Source: Hypholoma sublateritium FD-334 SS-4 (Eukaryota > Basidiomycota > Agaricomycetes > Agaricales > Strophariaceae). From it: a stretch of DNA of 64,000 bases. The notes below the pieces were generated by a model that saw only the letters and a list, made by a program, of their open reading frames with translations, ran no database searches and was not told the origin of the DNA. The DNA lies in the NCBI GenBank assembly GCA_000827495.1, contig KN817665.1, positions 1 to 64,000 on the forward strand, written 5' to 3'. Position numbers and translations under genes: made by a program. Shown here piece after piece: positions 12,755 to 25,224 of this stretch. Position 1 is the first letter of the stretch. Each line of letters starts with the position of its first letter.

Positions 12755-13889
12755 TGATGTAGGAGTCCAATGGATATGAAATAAGTAGCTTCAATCTTCA
12801 CAGTAGCAGCGCTTCTGGTAAAAAAAATAGAAACTTTATCTTACATTCCATTACATCCAACTTGAGGTACTTCCGCCCACGTGCATTCATTCCACCCTGA
12901 TCTCATTGACATCTCCCCTTCACGCGCTGAACACCAGGATCCGCGTCGGGAGGCCACCATCCAACCCCAGATCCCTGCCCCGCGCCGCCGCCTTATGCGT
13001 AGCACTATCCGCGGCGCTATCAACACGTCGCATTCCACGCGCGCTTGATATCCCTGCGCGCTCTGCTCTTCTACTCCCGTGTCGTCGCGCACACAGCCAA
13101 CGCGCGATACAGCACTTGTATTCGGAATTGTAAACATCCCTGCGGCAACGTGACGTCGAATTTGACGTCGCAAGTGCGCCGTGAGCGACCGACGCCGACG
13201 CCGCCTCCTGCGCCGCCGTCTCCCCGCCGCACTTTCACGGCATCGAACAGCCGTTCCATGTGTCCGAGTCCACGACGTGCCTCCATGCCGTCCGTCGCGC
13301 GGGCGTATATTCGAGGCAAAGGCCGCCGTGATCTCCCTCCCCCATCCTAGCGCGTCGGCGTCGGCGTCAACACCCTCATTCCCGCCGGCAGTGCGTCCGG
13401 ATGGGATACAGTAACCCCCCCATTGTGCCCAGATCGACGACGCCGACACGCGCCGCCCGCTTAGGACCCAGGGGGTTGAGGAACCACTGCGGTGCAGCGG
13501 CTGTCTCCCTCGTCGTACAGGCGCGTCGAGAGGCGGTGCGCGAACGGACGCCCCATTGAGCCCGGCGCCGGGGAGCGCGTCGAGCGGTACACTGAATGCC
13601 TGTTCAGCATGTGCACACAGAATATTTGTGGTGAAGTACGCGGCGGTGGGGAGGCGGACGAACTTTCGGCAGCGCTTTTGCGTAAGGCATCATTCATCGC
13701 CCTCGATTCGTCGGCGGGCCTGCGGGGGATGCAGCAGGGGGAGGTGCGCGACCGGATAAGTTGGATGTATGTATGGATACCGGAGCGTCGTAACTAAAAA
13801 GGAGTGAAAATTGGGGCGAGGCTGATGATGCGGGACTAAATCTAGGATGGCGAGTCTTGGCGACACAGACATCGAGGAACGGGCGCACG
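12755..13889. other. Degenerate region after NACHT B
   Basis: GC-rich, and resembles the region after NACHT A (5040-5900). On the minus strand near 13550-13490 the frame reads FAHRLSTRLYDEGDS, close to PAHRLTMRLLDEGEW of the protein at 26357-29284. Frames are broken, so this is a relic and not a gene. Confidence 0.5.
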
Positions 13890-14420
13890 AGGGGGAATAT
13901 TTTGGAGGGAAGAGTAGCGAGAGGAGATACTCGAACATGCCAATATTGCGAATGCCGGGCAGGGGATGTCGACCTCGTCGTAGATCAGCGCGAGCGTTAG
14001 AACGTTAGAGGCCGGAGGGGCGAGGCTGGGTAAATTGAATATGAACATTGAATCCATCGTGACCATGGTAGTGGAGAGCGCGAAGGCGCTGTTCAGGATG
14101 GCGACACAGACACGAAATAAGCAAGTCATCATCGAGGAGCGGACGTGCGAGTGGGAATATTTTGGAGGGAGGAGCAGCGAGAGGAGATGCTCGAGCGTGG
14201 CGAGGTGCTTGGGATGACGAGGATGACGGGAAGGGGCATGTCGTCCTCGTCGTCGATCGGCGCTAGAGTTATAGCGTTAGAGGCCAGTGGAGCGTAGGGT
14301 GGCGTGCGGCTGGATGAATTGAATATGGAACCATCACGGCCATGGTAGAGGATAGCGCGAAGACGCTGTTCAGCGCTCAGCGGCGGCGCGATGCACGCGC
14401 GGTGGGGATGCGCACGAGGC
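13890..14420. repeat. Two degenerate tandem units of about 260 bp
   Basis: The string gggaatattttggaggga recurs at about 13893 and 14153 (period 260), each copy followed by gagaggagatactcg-type and ctcgtcgt..gatc sequence and then an aattgaatatg stretch. The minus-strand frames read like diverged protein repeats (PPKYSPSCARSS, LAPIDDEDDMPLP), which suggests a once-coding array. Confidence 0.55.
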
Positions 14421-16738
14421 ATGGGGATCGCGATACCGAGGAGGCGTGCCTCGTAAGGAGATTATCGTCCAGGAGCGAGCCCGCGAGGGGTCCGGCACTC
14501 TGGAGGTGGAGGGAGGAGATGCCGGCATCGTCGTTGAGCGGCGCCGGCATGGGGAGGGAGAGCGACGGGCGCCATTGCGGAGGTGATATCCAGGCGAGGT
14601 CGGAGAGCTCCTGGGCGTCTGTTGCGCGTGGGTATTTGACTCGAGTTGGCGGGAGCGTATCTGAACCGCATGTTCCACGGTACGGGAGAGGATGGACAGG
14701 CCAGGGGTATTTGGGTATCACGGGCGGTGGTCGTGGGGGTAGAGTCCGTGCGGGTTCAGCGCTGTACCATAGCTCGATGAACGTTGAACTAGCATTTGGT
14801 TATTAGTGTCTCAATAGCCTCGCTCATAGAAACTTGTGCATACCGGCGATGTGTTCCAGTCCAAGGTCAATCGCGTGCGACAGCCCCGGGCGTGAGGCAG
14901 GAAGGATGGGTGCCGAGCTGGCAGCGGCGGCCCGTCTTCAGCGAAATCTTCATCAATAACACGTGACCCGTCGGTGGAAGCGCTGCGAGAGGAGGTATGC
15001 GAGTTTGGACGCATGTTCGAGTTGACGATGTCACGCCGGCGCGTGGGACCAGACAGCGGGAGCAGGGGACGGCGCCGTGGAAGAGGGAGGATAGGCGAAG
15101 GATATTTGGTTGTCGTTGGTACACTTGGCTCGCTCATGGGCGTCTGCGGCTGCCGACGCGCTTCAAGCTCCGATCTAATTTTAATTTCGTTTCTTTATTT
15201 CGTAACAAGATCTCTGTTCCTGTTGAAAACTAATCTATCACACAGTGGACTCGAAATAGTATTTAATTTATTTCGTATCAGCTCTTCAGGTACATCTAAG
15301 CAGGAGGAAGCAAGTGTGAATTTGTGTGCCGGTGTAAACGGAATCCGGCTGGCCGGCGGAGAGCGAATCAACCCGTTACGGTCCGTTGTTCCCCGTCCCT
15401 GCTTCATCCCGTCACCTCCACGTAAGGTCCACCATGTCCGCCAACTCTTGTCCTTGCCATAACTTGCTCAATACCGCCCTCGAGCCCCTCAAAACGTCAT
15501 CCAATGTTTCTACTGGCCTCTGAACACCCCGTTTTCAATTAATCTCCCCCCTTGTCTGCGCGTGGAAGAGACGCTACACACACTTCGTTGGTGCGTCCCG
15601 TAGTCCTCCCCTATCTCTACTGTCGCTGAAATGTGCTTCAAAGAATATTCATGCGCTCAAGATAATCATCAGAACGTATAGCGACCCAAGCGATCGACCC
15701 CCACCGTCCGGCAGCCAACTCGAATAATCGAACACACACGAGTTACCGGCGACACTTCGAGGCATACCTGCCGTCCGGCTGGGGAACGCACACCTCGGAT
15801 GCGCACACGCAAACGCAGAGTCATCGAATGCGAACTGCACTGCGGTCACGCACGTCCCCCGCGCCGCAGTCGCGCGGTCTGATGCAGTTGTTGACCCACG
15901 CGCCCGCCACCCCAGGCTGCAGGTACCTCCACTCCATCTGCAGGCCTATGGAGACTATTCGAAGCCATACGTCTTTCTCGCCGATTACCCAACGAAGTCA
16001 GTATATTTACCTGCGCTCCTATACTGCGACGACGACTGCGGCATCTATCCGACAACGCATCGAGTGCATCTAGTCACCTTCCACGACATCCGAGCCCAAC
16101 GTCCCTCTTTCAAAGGCCCACAACGCTCTCTATACGCTCTGTCTCCCCTGCTGTACTTCGGCTGATCGCGGCTCACGCCGCTGAGGTCTAGCACTGATTG
16201 TTCAGACACGCTGTGCATCCCCACGCCTCCCACCAATATCCCGTATTCTGTCAGTCCTTTGTTCGTCGTGATCTAACTTCTGGTCGCTGACTAGTTATTT
16301 TTACTGTCAGATGTACCGTGCTCCCCGGGCGCGTTCTCTCCGCCGCTGCGTGTTCGGACGCCCTGTTGACTTACACCATCCCGCCGTGCCAGCGTTCTCG
16401 ACGAAGATGGTATCACACCCTATTTCCGCGAAACTTAACGCCCCCACATACTCCTGATCGCTCACGGGCACTCCTTTCCATCGGTGCCCCCGCTATGATC
16501 AGCGACCCCGCTCACGAAGCTGGCTGACGCCCTCACCGCCGCGGCGTCTGCGCGACTACTGTGCGCATCGCTTGTCATCTTGTCCATAGAATCGCTCGCA
16601 CCCGTAGTCGCGCGGTTTCTAGCCGTGCGATGGTGGTAGTCTTTCATGACCATGTACTTCCTAGTCGCACGCATATATTTGCTCTATTCCCTCCCGGCTC
16701 CTGGTTCCGGACAGTAGACTCCCTCTGAGTTACGATTA
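14421..16738. other. Intergenic GC-rich, no gene recognised
   Basis: Contains short open frames on both strands only. Near 15137 a minus-strand MSEPSVPTTTKYPSP frame weakly echoes the other relics. Nothing firm was seen. Confidence 0.4.
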
Positions 16739-17808
16739 TCTATATTATAATACGACAAGGCACTTCTCACGCATCAATCTCGCATTNTCATTGGTTGGCT
16801 GATTTCCTAAAACGTATACTGCTCTTGCGTCTTGCTCTCGCTCAACTCCCACCTCCACTGCTTTTGTCCTTTTCGCTGCTGAGTCCNGAAACACTACCTT
16901 ATACTATGATGTACTCAATAGATAGTTATTTTCCTGGATATTTATGGGGAATCAGTTTATCCCACTGGCAGCTAGCCTTGAGCTAGCCTCTAGCACGGCA
17001 AATTTCAAGGGCTTGAAATTATCTACAGACTACACGGGGTGTCTACTGGAAGTCATGATAAAGTCCTTAGAGGTATAAAAAAGGCATCCAGTACAATCAG
17101 TCTGTGGTGCAGCGGAATCTGAAGGTGCAGGAGAATATATATCTTATAGACTAATGGGTCTGCGATCTCATGAGTCATGCTGCCCGTCTCAGACTGTGCT
17201 CGCGGCAAGCTCGCGGTTTGTGCAAAATGGGCTTTGAAAACGGGAAGGGTTACGTATTTCAAGTGAAGCAAGTGCGACTCAAGTCCCCTCGCTCCGGACG
17301 CTGCTGTTCTATGCCCTTAGATAATTGGTATATATATTTAATATATATAATAATTCCCTCGACCATGAAGTAATACAATTGCCATACGAAGCGAGCCTCC
17401 CCCCCCCCGCAGGTTGCGGATACTTAATAGGTGTGTAGAGGTGTACAGGACTAGCGGATTTTCAAATGTAGGTTCAGAAAACTTAGAAGTTTGCCTTCTG
17501 TGTGTGTGTGGTAGGGACAACTTGAATGATCCCCGGGCTCAGGCCGCCCATGGACCACGGTTTGTTATACCCATGCAATATATGGGTCAACTCACACTTG
17601 TTTTTGAAATTCATCTGGCTCATTGACATGTCTCTTATGGATAAGCTGTTAGTCTCACCTGTGTGACATCAAGGAGCGAGGGCGCGAGGAGCAAAGCTCC
17701 GAGCTGACGAGCGCATTCAATATTCATTACTCAAATTTAGATTTTGTTTCTCGGATTCACTACAAGGTAATATTTCGTACCCCGTGCGAAGCACGGGTCG
17801 TGGGCTAG
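16739..17808 (+). mobile_element. Probable non-autonomous Helitron, 1070 bp
   Basis: The left end is TCTATATTATAA directly after an A at 16738. The right end has the hairpin CCCGTGC-GAA-GCACGGG (17781-17797), then tcgtggg and CTAG (17805-17808), directly followed by T. This is the Helitron layout: 5' TC, a 3' hairpin, CTRR, and insertion between A and T without a target duplication. The interior is AT-rich, has no helicase or Rep frame, and carries ambiguous bases at 16787 and 16887. The 5' boundary is less certain than the 3' boundary. Confidence 0.7.
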
Positions 17809-18052
17809 TGCTTAATCGAACGAATGCGCTTCGAAGCTGTATCCGCAGATGATAACAGATGCCCGCAGCACACACATCTAATGGAACGTCCTCGGAGTAC
17901 TTTATTCATTCCTCATGTACCTTGGAGGCTGTCGACGCGCTTTCCTGTTCTCACGTTTTGGCCTGGACTCGCAAACGATCTCAAGTGCACTGACCTGCAT
18001 CCCGCCATCTCGCTCGACGCGTGAATTATACTTCATTCGTTCATATGCTACA

Positions 18053-20794
18053 CTAGAACTTGAACCGATGTTCAAAGCTCTCGTCCTTTAGAAATTCTTC
18101 TCTCCCTCGACAAAAAACGCAAAGATGATCCAGACCACTGCCAGGCTTATCTCTACAAGACCCATAATTGTGCGTCTCATATTTAATCCCGCTTCTCTGC
18201 CATTCGTTTCGTAAGTGACACATGGCGGGAAAAAGATCGCAAGAGACTCGCACCTTTACGCAATCCACTACGGCAATGGAAAATTGGAGAAGGTCCTTTT
18301 TAATCGCTGACAGAGATGTAAATTTGCAATCTGGGCAGTTTGAAAATGTCCCGTAAGAACAACGGCTGTGTTCCTGTAGCTTGCAGGGTTTTATGTAAGG
18401 ACTGCCGATTAAATATGGTAATGCACATGTACACATCCAGTCGTCATGCACTGGAACTGTGTCGTGATGGAGTCGTTCCAGACACAAGCCAGCTATGTCC
18501 TGCGCTGCATCATGCTTGGAAAGTAGACTTGTCATGATCTCCAGCAACCATGCAAAATATTTTCCGAAGACGCTGTACACTGTGTAAGAATATTTCAACA
18601 GAATGATATAAATATCGAAGATAACTGACCAATCCTTATCTGGTGCGTCGTTCCTGCAAAACAGTTTCAAAAGAATCGATTTGATATTCATTTGTTCAAT
18701 GGCGTTAAAGCTAGACCGGTGTGGATCGAGAATGACATCCTCAACCGCCCGAAAGAAAGCTGCTTTGAGGCTAGCGTTATCTTTATCCGTAGTTTCTTTG
18801 TATAAATCGGAGACATTACTGTGAACGTCGCTCACAAGCCAAGCCGGTAGCGAATAATTCCGTCCGCCAAACTTTACGGCACATATGATGAGGAATAAGA
18901 TGTTCCCAGAGAATTTTGAGTGTAATAGGGCGCGAGACAGCCAAGTATCTAAGTGATCCACAACAGTGTTATAGAGTCTGGCTGCCTGCAGCGAGGTACT
19001 ATGAAGTTTCTGTAACTTTGTCAGCGACAACTCCAAAGGTTGAAGAATAAAATATTCTCACCTGACTATACAGCCATTTGTAGTATTTTTCTAGCGCGGA
19101 GTAAGTATGTTCATGGTATTCCAGACAGTCAAACCTATTGAACGTAACGTAGTCAAGGATGTTGAAATTCCCCAGTGCATATCCCAGGTCATCTGTCCAA
19201 CAACTGTTCGAAAGATGGTCCGTGAATGTGTTTAGGATCCAATATACGTTTGTTGTAACAATCAGGGCTAAAAAAAAAACGAAATTTACCAACTGCTGAA
19301 ATCTTGGTTTCGTTGAGGAATGAATAACGTACCACTGAAGTTTTGTGCATAGCAAGTAGCAATAAATGCGTTGGATTTTTGCGGTGGGATATATAGATGG
19401 CGGGCTCGGAGCGGATCTCGGAGAAAATCTGCGAGGGATGTATGATAGAATCTGAGCTTACCGCTGCGGCTGGAATCTGGAATGTCCAACAACGAATGCA
19501 TGTCGCAAAGAATAGTGCGACACTCTCCGGGTGAATATCCGAGCAATGCTTCGATATCGTCAGTACTGCCACTGTCGTCGACAAGCATGATACATTGCAG
19601 GATGTCTAGAACCTTTGCAGTATCTCGCACTGCACCTAACACGTAGTGGTACAGTGAATCGAGTTGCGCAAAGGGTGTTTCTGAACGTTTTAGAGAGAGG
19701 CGAGCATCAAGAATAGAATCAAGAGCCTTCATTGGATTATGTCGCGGGGAATCGAGAAATTTGATGACTGTTGCAGCGTAAATAAACTGGCCAGAGGAAT
19801 ATCGAAGCAGACTGTAAATGCTGTCCCGTGTGGGCCAGTAGGTAGGGAGATAGGGACCTTGCGGATGGCTGGATCTTAATTCATTGAATCTGTCTCTGAG
19901 AAATAGCTCTATGTCGTTGTCAGGCTGGTAGTCGTTGTCCAGAGCAAGTATTTCCGTCTGTTTCACCATGAACTGGAGAGAAAACGTATTACGAATAACA
20001 TACTCTGGACGGCTGGCGATGATAAATTGGAATGGGGAAAATGCGGTTTTGGAGAGAATAGTCAATATTTCACAATGTGAATCCTCCGGGGCGCATTCGT
20101 CTAGACCGTCGACAAGAACAATGTAGCGCCAATTGCCGAGGTCTGGGTGGGCAGTAAGAACGGCGATCATGGGATCAATGATAAGGGCTTTCATCTGCGC
20201 GTCGAGTGTCTGAGAGAAGATTGATGGATCGTTGTGGATAACTGGCGTGATGTAATCACAGAGAATCGGTATCCGCATGGTGAGCTGGTATGTAAGGGTT
20301 GCGACGAGGTGATTCTTGATATTGCGTCTACCAGCTGTTCGGAAGAAGAAGAACGATCCGCCCAGAATCCCGGCTTCCTCGCATAACTCGGCAATGGTCT
20401 GCATGATAGCGGACTTCCCTGAGCCAGCGGGGCCGTATATCCACATGAGGAGTCGTAAATTGTGCGGGCCACGCGCCCAGTCCATGATTTTGCTCAGGAT
20501 CGCCTTCCGAGTATCTGGATGGCACCTCGGAGAATCATAGCGCTCGCCAGAGTTATGAAATGCTCCAGGAGCAATATGCTCGAAGAGTTTCTTTATCGCT
20601 AGGTGAATAATGATACGCTCATCCTAAACGTTTTTGGAATCCATTGATAACGGCTTACCTTCTCTCTTAAGTACTGCCGGATCACTGGGCGTTTCCTGTA
20701 GCGTTGTATGGTAGTGATTGATGGTCTTCAGGTCGCGTCCGACATTTGTGTATTGTCCTCCGTAGAATTGAGCACTGTGCATGTTGTGGAACAT
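18053..20794 (-). CDS. NACHT-domain NTPase, paralogue C (NLR-like)
   Basis: Minus strand, six exons: 20794-20659, 20598-19333, 19267-19062, 19009-18630, 18572-18254, 18196-18053; 816 residues. The head reads FYGGQYTNVGRD followed by LKTINHYH. Then LFEHIAPGAFHNSGERYDSP, Walker A GPAGSGKS, GGSFFFFR, Walker B VLVDGLDEC and FIIASRPE. The C-terminal part includes DHLDTWLSRALL and a Cys-rich end (CSYGTFSNCPDC, then LDHLCVFCRGREEFL). Introns 4 and 5 can be read through in frame, so a longer open frame hides them; comparison with D supports splicing. Groups with D rather than A/B by head and tail sequence. Inferred NLR-like sensor or switch. Confidence 0.86.
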
Positions 20795-21722
20795 GGTGGG
20801 GAGTGTACCGAAAATTTCTCGGAGACTCGCTCAATATATCTATGACTTGTGTCAGTTTACAAGTATGTGTCGGGTGCGAGCGGAGAATGGTGTGTTCGCC
20901 TGGGCCAAGGTATATCGTAGTTAGAGGGACTTGAATCGAGGGGGAATTCTTGATCGGAACTTGTGAGTGGCACGGGAATTCACTGCGTTGTACGTAGTAC
21001 AGAGCGACTATTAATATTACTTTGCTGTGAGCCACTCGGGCTCTGTATCTGAACGAATCATAAATCTTTACTGCGCTTTGAACATGAGGCCCTACTAAAA
21101 AGCATTCCTGTCAATTGTTATTATGGCTCTGTGGTGACTCGGTAGCTGTGTTCAGTGTGCATCAGCAAATTGTCATTTTAATTCTCGGTTATTTCCGGTT
21201 ATAGCAGGTTTTTCAAGTTTCGATACCAAATGTAGTTAGTTGCATTTATTCACATAAAGATTAAGTGTAGTAATCAACTAGTTTTTTGTTCTCCGCGTTT
21301 CGACGACGAGTGCAGTTTTCCATATATAGTACATAGGTTTCCCAGTCCTGAAGTTTAGTGGTTATTTGCGGTTTTTTTCCGTTTTTCTTCGGTTACCCTA
21401 ACTGAAATAACTAAAACGCATGATTACTGATGTGGTTGCGTTGCGTCGACGCTTTGTCCTTGGTTCTTCACGTAGAGTGTTGCGTAGACTCGACCCAATC
21501 TCTATAGTGGAACACCCGGCTTATATGTCCTTTTTTTGCAAAAACCCAATCGGGACGGTCATATCACCGGATATTCCACCAGTAAAGAATACCTTGCTGG
21601 GTGCAACCCATATTCGGTACAGATCGTCCGGAGTCGAGACTAAGTGTTGCGCGCCTAATTCAGATTGATGGCGGACCGACGTCCATATCAGGCGCTTAGT
21701 CCGGTGCTTTGATGCGTTTCCG
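20795..21722. other. Upstream region of NACHT C, AT-rich
   Basis: No gene recognised. Two similar stretches (ggttatttccggttatag near 21186; gtggttatttgcgg near 21358, with taactgaaataacta near 21402) hint at a degenerate inverted structure, but it is too diverged to call. Confidence 0.35.
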
Positions 21723-21894
21723 CAGTGAAGAATATTTCCCTCAAGCTCGGAGCAAGATGACACGCCTATGTACTATGAATAGAAATCGCACTGCTTGGTC
21801 GATCATCAAACAGTGAAGAATCTTTCCCTCAAGCTCGGAGCAAGATGACACGCCTACTATGAATAGGAATCGCACTGCTTGGTCGATCATCAAA
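21723..21894. repeat. Tandem duplication, two units of 84-88 bp
   Basis: Unit 1 is 21723-21810 and unit 2 is 21811-21894. They are nearly identical (cagtgaagaat, ctcaagctcggagcaagat, cttggtcgatcatcaaa) apart from a 4-nt indel and a few substitutions, so the duplication is recent. Confidence 0.85.
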
Positions 21895-22286
21895 TGTACA
21901 TCACGTCGCGGTGGGCTGCCTTGGCCGGCCCTTCGAAGTTCGAATTGCGTACGTGGCACTCACGCATAGCATTGACTTGACATGTGTGATAGTTATATTA
22001 AAAACACATGATTTTACACCATTCATAGAATACAAGAATGGAGCGGATTCAGATGATGCAGTTCGAACTCAACCAAATATCAATTCAGGTGGGCATACAG
22101 AATTAAATAGCGACATGTTACGGTGTGCACGGATGGTGTCGGATATATCCCATATATATCCCCTTAACGCAACTTTTTCCATATTGGCTAATATCTTGAA
22201 TCCTCGGCAACACGTACTACCGACAATTTACCGAGATTTGAGCTCTAGGATCCGTGCCAGGAAAGCGCGAGGCAATCTCTTATATA

Positions 22287-22877
22287 CAGTCGACTCCCTC
22301 TTAATCCATAGCCCGCATAACCCATACCCCCATATAACCCATACTTTTTTCAGTCCACCAAGTTGGTTCGCAGGGAAATGCAAACCATAACCCATACAAC
22401 CTCAATAACCCATAACCCATACCCCTTCCGGAGAAAAACCCATAGGTATATGGGCCGAATTAATTCAGATTCTGTGCTAATTTGGTGCTAATGTCCAAAT
22501 AATTTCACTGAAAGTACAGACCAGACTGATGGGAAGCATAGGCGTAGCTCCATAANNNNNNNNNNNNNNNNNNNNNNNNNNNNNCCATAAGTCAAAAATA
22601 TGTTAAAATCATGACATCTTATCGTGTACCAACTGTTACCAAGGCCCCAAAATGTCTCGAAATTCTTTAGAAAAAGGTTTGAAAAAATCAAAACTCCTCA
22701 AAGCTGTAGTTAGCAAGCTAAGAAGGCATTTCTTCGGTTGAAGAAAGGTGATTAGAACATGAAGCAAACACCGCTGACAAATAAATTTTCAGCCGACCAC
22801 CCTCTAAGTACATACTCTCTCATAAGCCATACTTTTGGCTGTCCACCGAGAGGTATGGGTTAAGAGGGAGTCGACTG
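22287..22877. mobile_element. TA-flanked terminal-inverted-repeat element (MITE-like)
   Basis: Ends CAGTCGACTCCCTCTTAA at 22287 and its reverse complement ending at 22877; both are flanked by TA. The inverted match continues to about 24 nt (yCCATA). The interior holds many AACCCATA-type repeats and a run of 29 N at 22556-22584. A direct sub-terminal repeat (catactttt..gtccacc) is near both ends. TA target and CAG ends fit the Tc1/mariner-pogo group; no transposase frame is visible, so it is non-autonomous or interrupted. Confidence 0.75.
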
Positions 22878-22981
22878 TATGCACCTATATATAATGCTCG
22901 TAGCGCCGCGCGCGTGTGTGACGCCCTGTCCTGCCCTGCAATTTGCACGTTTATGTCTACGGCTCAGGCAGATTGATAACT

Positions 22982-23650
22982 ATGCGGACCAATAATAGCT
23001 TCAGTGAATACCTTGTGAGAACATCTCTGGTTCTGCATCTAACTAGTACACTGATGACCATCGGGCAACAGGCTTCCGAAAAGCAGGCACTGTCACTCTC
23101 TAACGACACTTGTGGGCGAAACATGGTGTCCAACTCAAGCATCACGGATCGCGAATGGAGACTTCTGTGCACGACTTGCTCGAGTGTTCCTATCCGAGAT
23201 TATTTTCAACCGAACTATGCGGATCTTACACCAGCCACGCGCGTACCTCACGAAGGGAAGGAGCCCACGCCTCACAGCCTGCTTACAGAGATTCTTGCGC
23301 GACGCACCCAATGTAGCCTGTGCCGACTGATTGGACACGCCATTCATGCAGCGGCGAAGCAGTATCGGCGCCTGCCATGCCCAGCACCGGAGGACTCGGA
23401 TACCCTGCGCATTGAAGATCTGTTTGACGAACCGGACACGACGAAGCTGCGATGTTATATCCACGCCGAGCCCATCGAGCTTCTGGAAGCAGAGATAGCG
23501 TTGATACCGAACCAAGCGTTCAGGCTCGTCATTACGATGCGCGTTGACGGGGGAAGTGGTGGGGTTCTTTCAAGGCCCGACTATACGAAGATGCGAGAAA
23601 TGATATTCGCACAAACTACCTACGCTACACGCATTCACACACCCCGTTCG
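22982..23650 (+). pseudogene. HET-domain protein, N-terminal part (decayed)
   Basis: An open frame carries WRLLCTTCSS, then HSLLTEILARRTQCSLCRLIGHAI, a Cys-rich entry typical of fungal heterokaryon-incompatibility (HET) proteins, then RCYIHAEPIELLEAEIALIP and FRLVITMRVDGG. The core HET domain expected next is absent: after about 23620 the frame becomes Arg/Pro/Ser low complexity. The start is uncertain (ATG 22982, or later in-frame ATGs near 23053 or 23122). The matching C-terminal part lies at 25225-26072, so the gene seems interrupted or partly replaced by about 1.5 kb. Role by family: regulated cell death on non-self recognition; this copy is almost certainly not functional. Confidence 0.65.
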
Positions 23651-25224
23651 CCATCGCCCACCATTGCGCGCCATGATCGAGCCGCCGGACGCATGCGTCC
23701 CCAACGACTGCGCTCGTACCCGCCGTCGCCAAGCCATCACGATTTAACGCCCGCCAAGAACACGGCGCGCATATCAGCCACTCGCGTATTGTTTCGCCCC
23801 GCTGTACCATTCCTCCCGCCCGCATATCTTTATTCGGCAGTCAAGTAGCCACTTCTATATCCTTTCCACCTCGCATCCTTTCCACCATGAGACTCCCCGC
23901 ATCATGAACAAGCCGCCGCGCTCCAAGTTTCGGGCACCGCCACGCCGTTCTGCCTGACAAGCGCTCTGTTCTCTTCTTGTTCACGCTACACGTAAGCGCC
24001 CAAACTCTGTCCGCCACGATCATTCTAGCCGCTCGCCTTCGTGCCCGGATTTCTCTAGCACGCTCTTCCATCGGTCCCATCCCTCATTCACGCTCCACGC
24101 ACGCATGCGCCACATTCTTCGTTTTGCAACCTCAAAATGCGCACACTCGACGCTCCGTACACGCCGATCCCTGCTCGCGCCCTCGTATCTCCGTTCTCCT
24201 CGCCGCACAGCCCCACCCGCTCGCATCATCCCTCACCTTCGATGCCCGGATGACGCCGCCGGATGATATTTCTTCAAAATCACAATCACGCCGCCTATAC
24301 CTTTCTTCACGCTGCATGCACGCCCTCCACGCCCACGCACAGGCTTCCGCACAATTTTCTCACCTTGTTCGTTATGCGCGTTCTATATTTCTCATGCGCT
24401 CCCGACGGATCTCACATTCGACCTCACTGCCCATTCTACGCATTCCCCATTCCCAGCCGCCGACTCCTCCCATTTCGCCGTTCATATTTCGACCCCAAAA
24501 GCCGCATGCTCGAACGCTCAGACAGCAGCCGCACCCCGCGCACATTAGCCATGTTTTGTCTTGTTCCTCGAGTGGATTGACGGGGACGTCAATACTAAAT
24601 CCGCACGGTGGTTGTGAGGAGCGCATTCTGCTTACGTGCGGAACGCCTCCTTCATGACGCACGCGCGCCCGACGAACGCCGACGCTTTGCACTCGCTGAC
24701 ACCGAACGCGATTGCTAGCCGCACAAATATGCTGCGCGATCGCACGTGCGTTTAGGCGCCCGCCGGCACGCCCGGCATCACGCCTTCACCGTTTCCTAGC
24801 TTCCGCATGTCCTCGGCCCCGCTCGCTCGCCCGATTCCCTCCCGCATCCCATTCAGTAGCCACATGAAGAGGTACGCTCCGTACCTGACTCGATTTCCGT
24901 AGCTTGGCGCCCAGTAGATATATTCATAGTATGTATAGCTCATGTATTTACTCCAAATACTCACTCTGGTAGTCCCCTTCTTGTCTCGAGGCTCGAAGGC
25001 TCGTTCTCGTTCCGTATCGTCTCCGTATCGTATCGTATCGTATCGTATCGCTGGCACACTGAAGTCATATCGATGTTTGAACCGTCACGCTCGTGCCCGC
25101 TAAACCGCGCGCCTCCACCTTCTTCAACCAATGACCCCGTCCTGATGCACGCACAGGACACTCTCGCACCCCGACCATTTCTCCCTACCCGTGGGAGTCA
25201 CCGTCACTACAACGATACAAGAAG
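23651..25224. other. GC-rich stretch separating the two HET parts
   Basis: Contains loosely repeated C-rich units (cttcg.gcccggat near 24037 and 24239; ctcccatttcgcc types). A CGTAT microsatellite lies at about 25011-25050. No intact gene and no HET core domain were found. Confidence 0.45.

Noticed and set aside
23977..24657. 226-residue plus-strand frame between the HET halves
   Set aside because: A low-complexity Arg/Ser/Pro/His frame created by C-rich repeats. No domain and no splice link to the HET parts.
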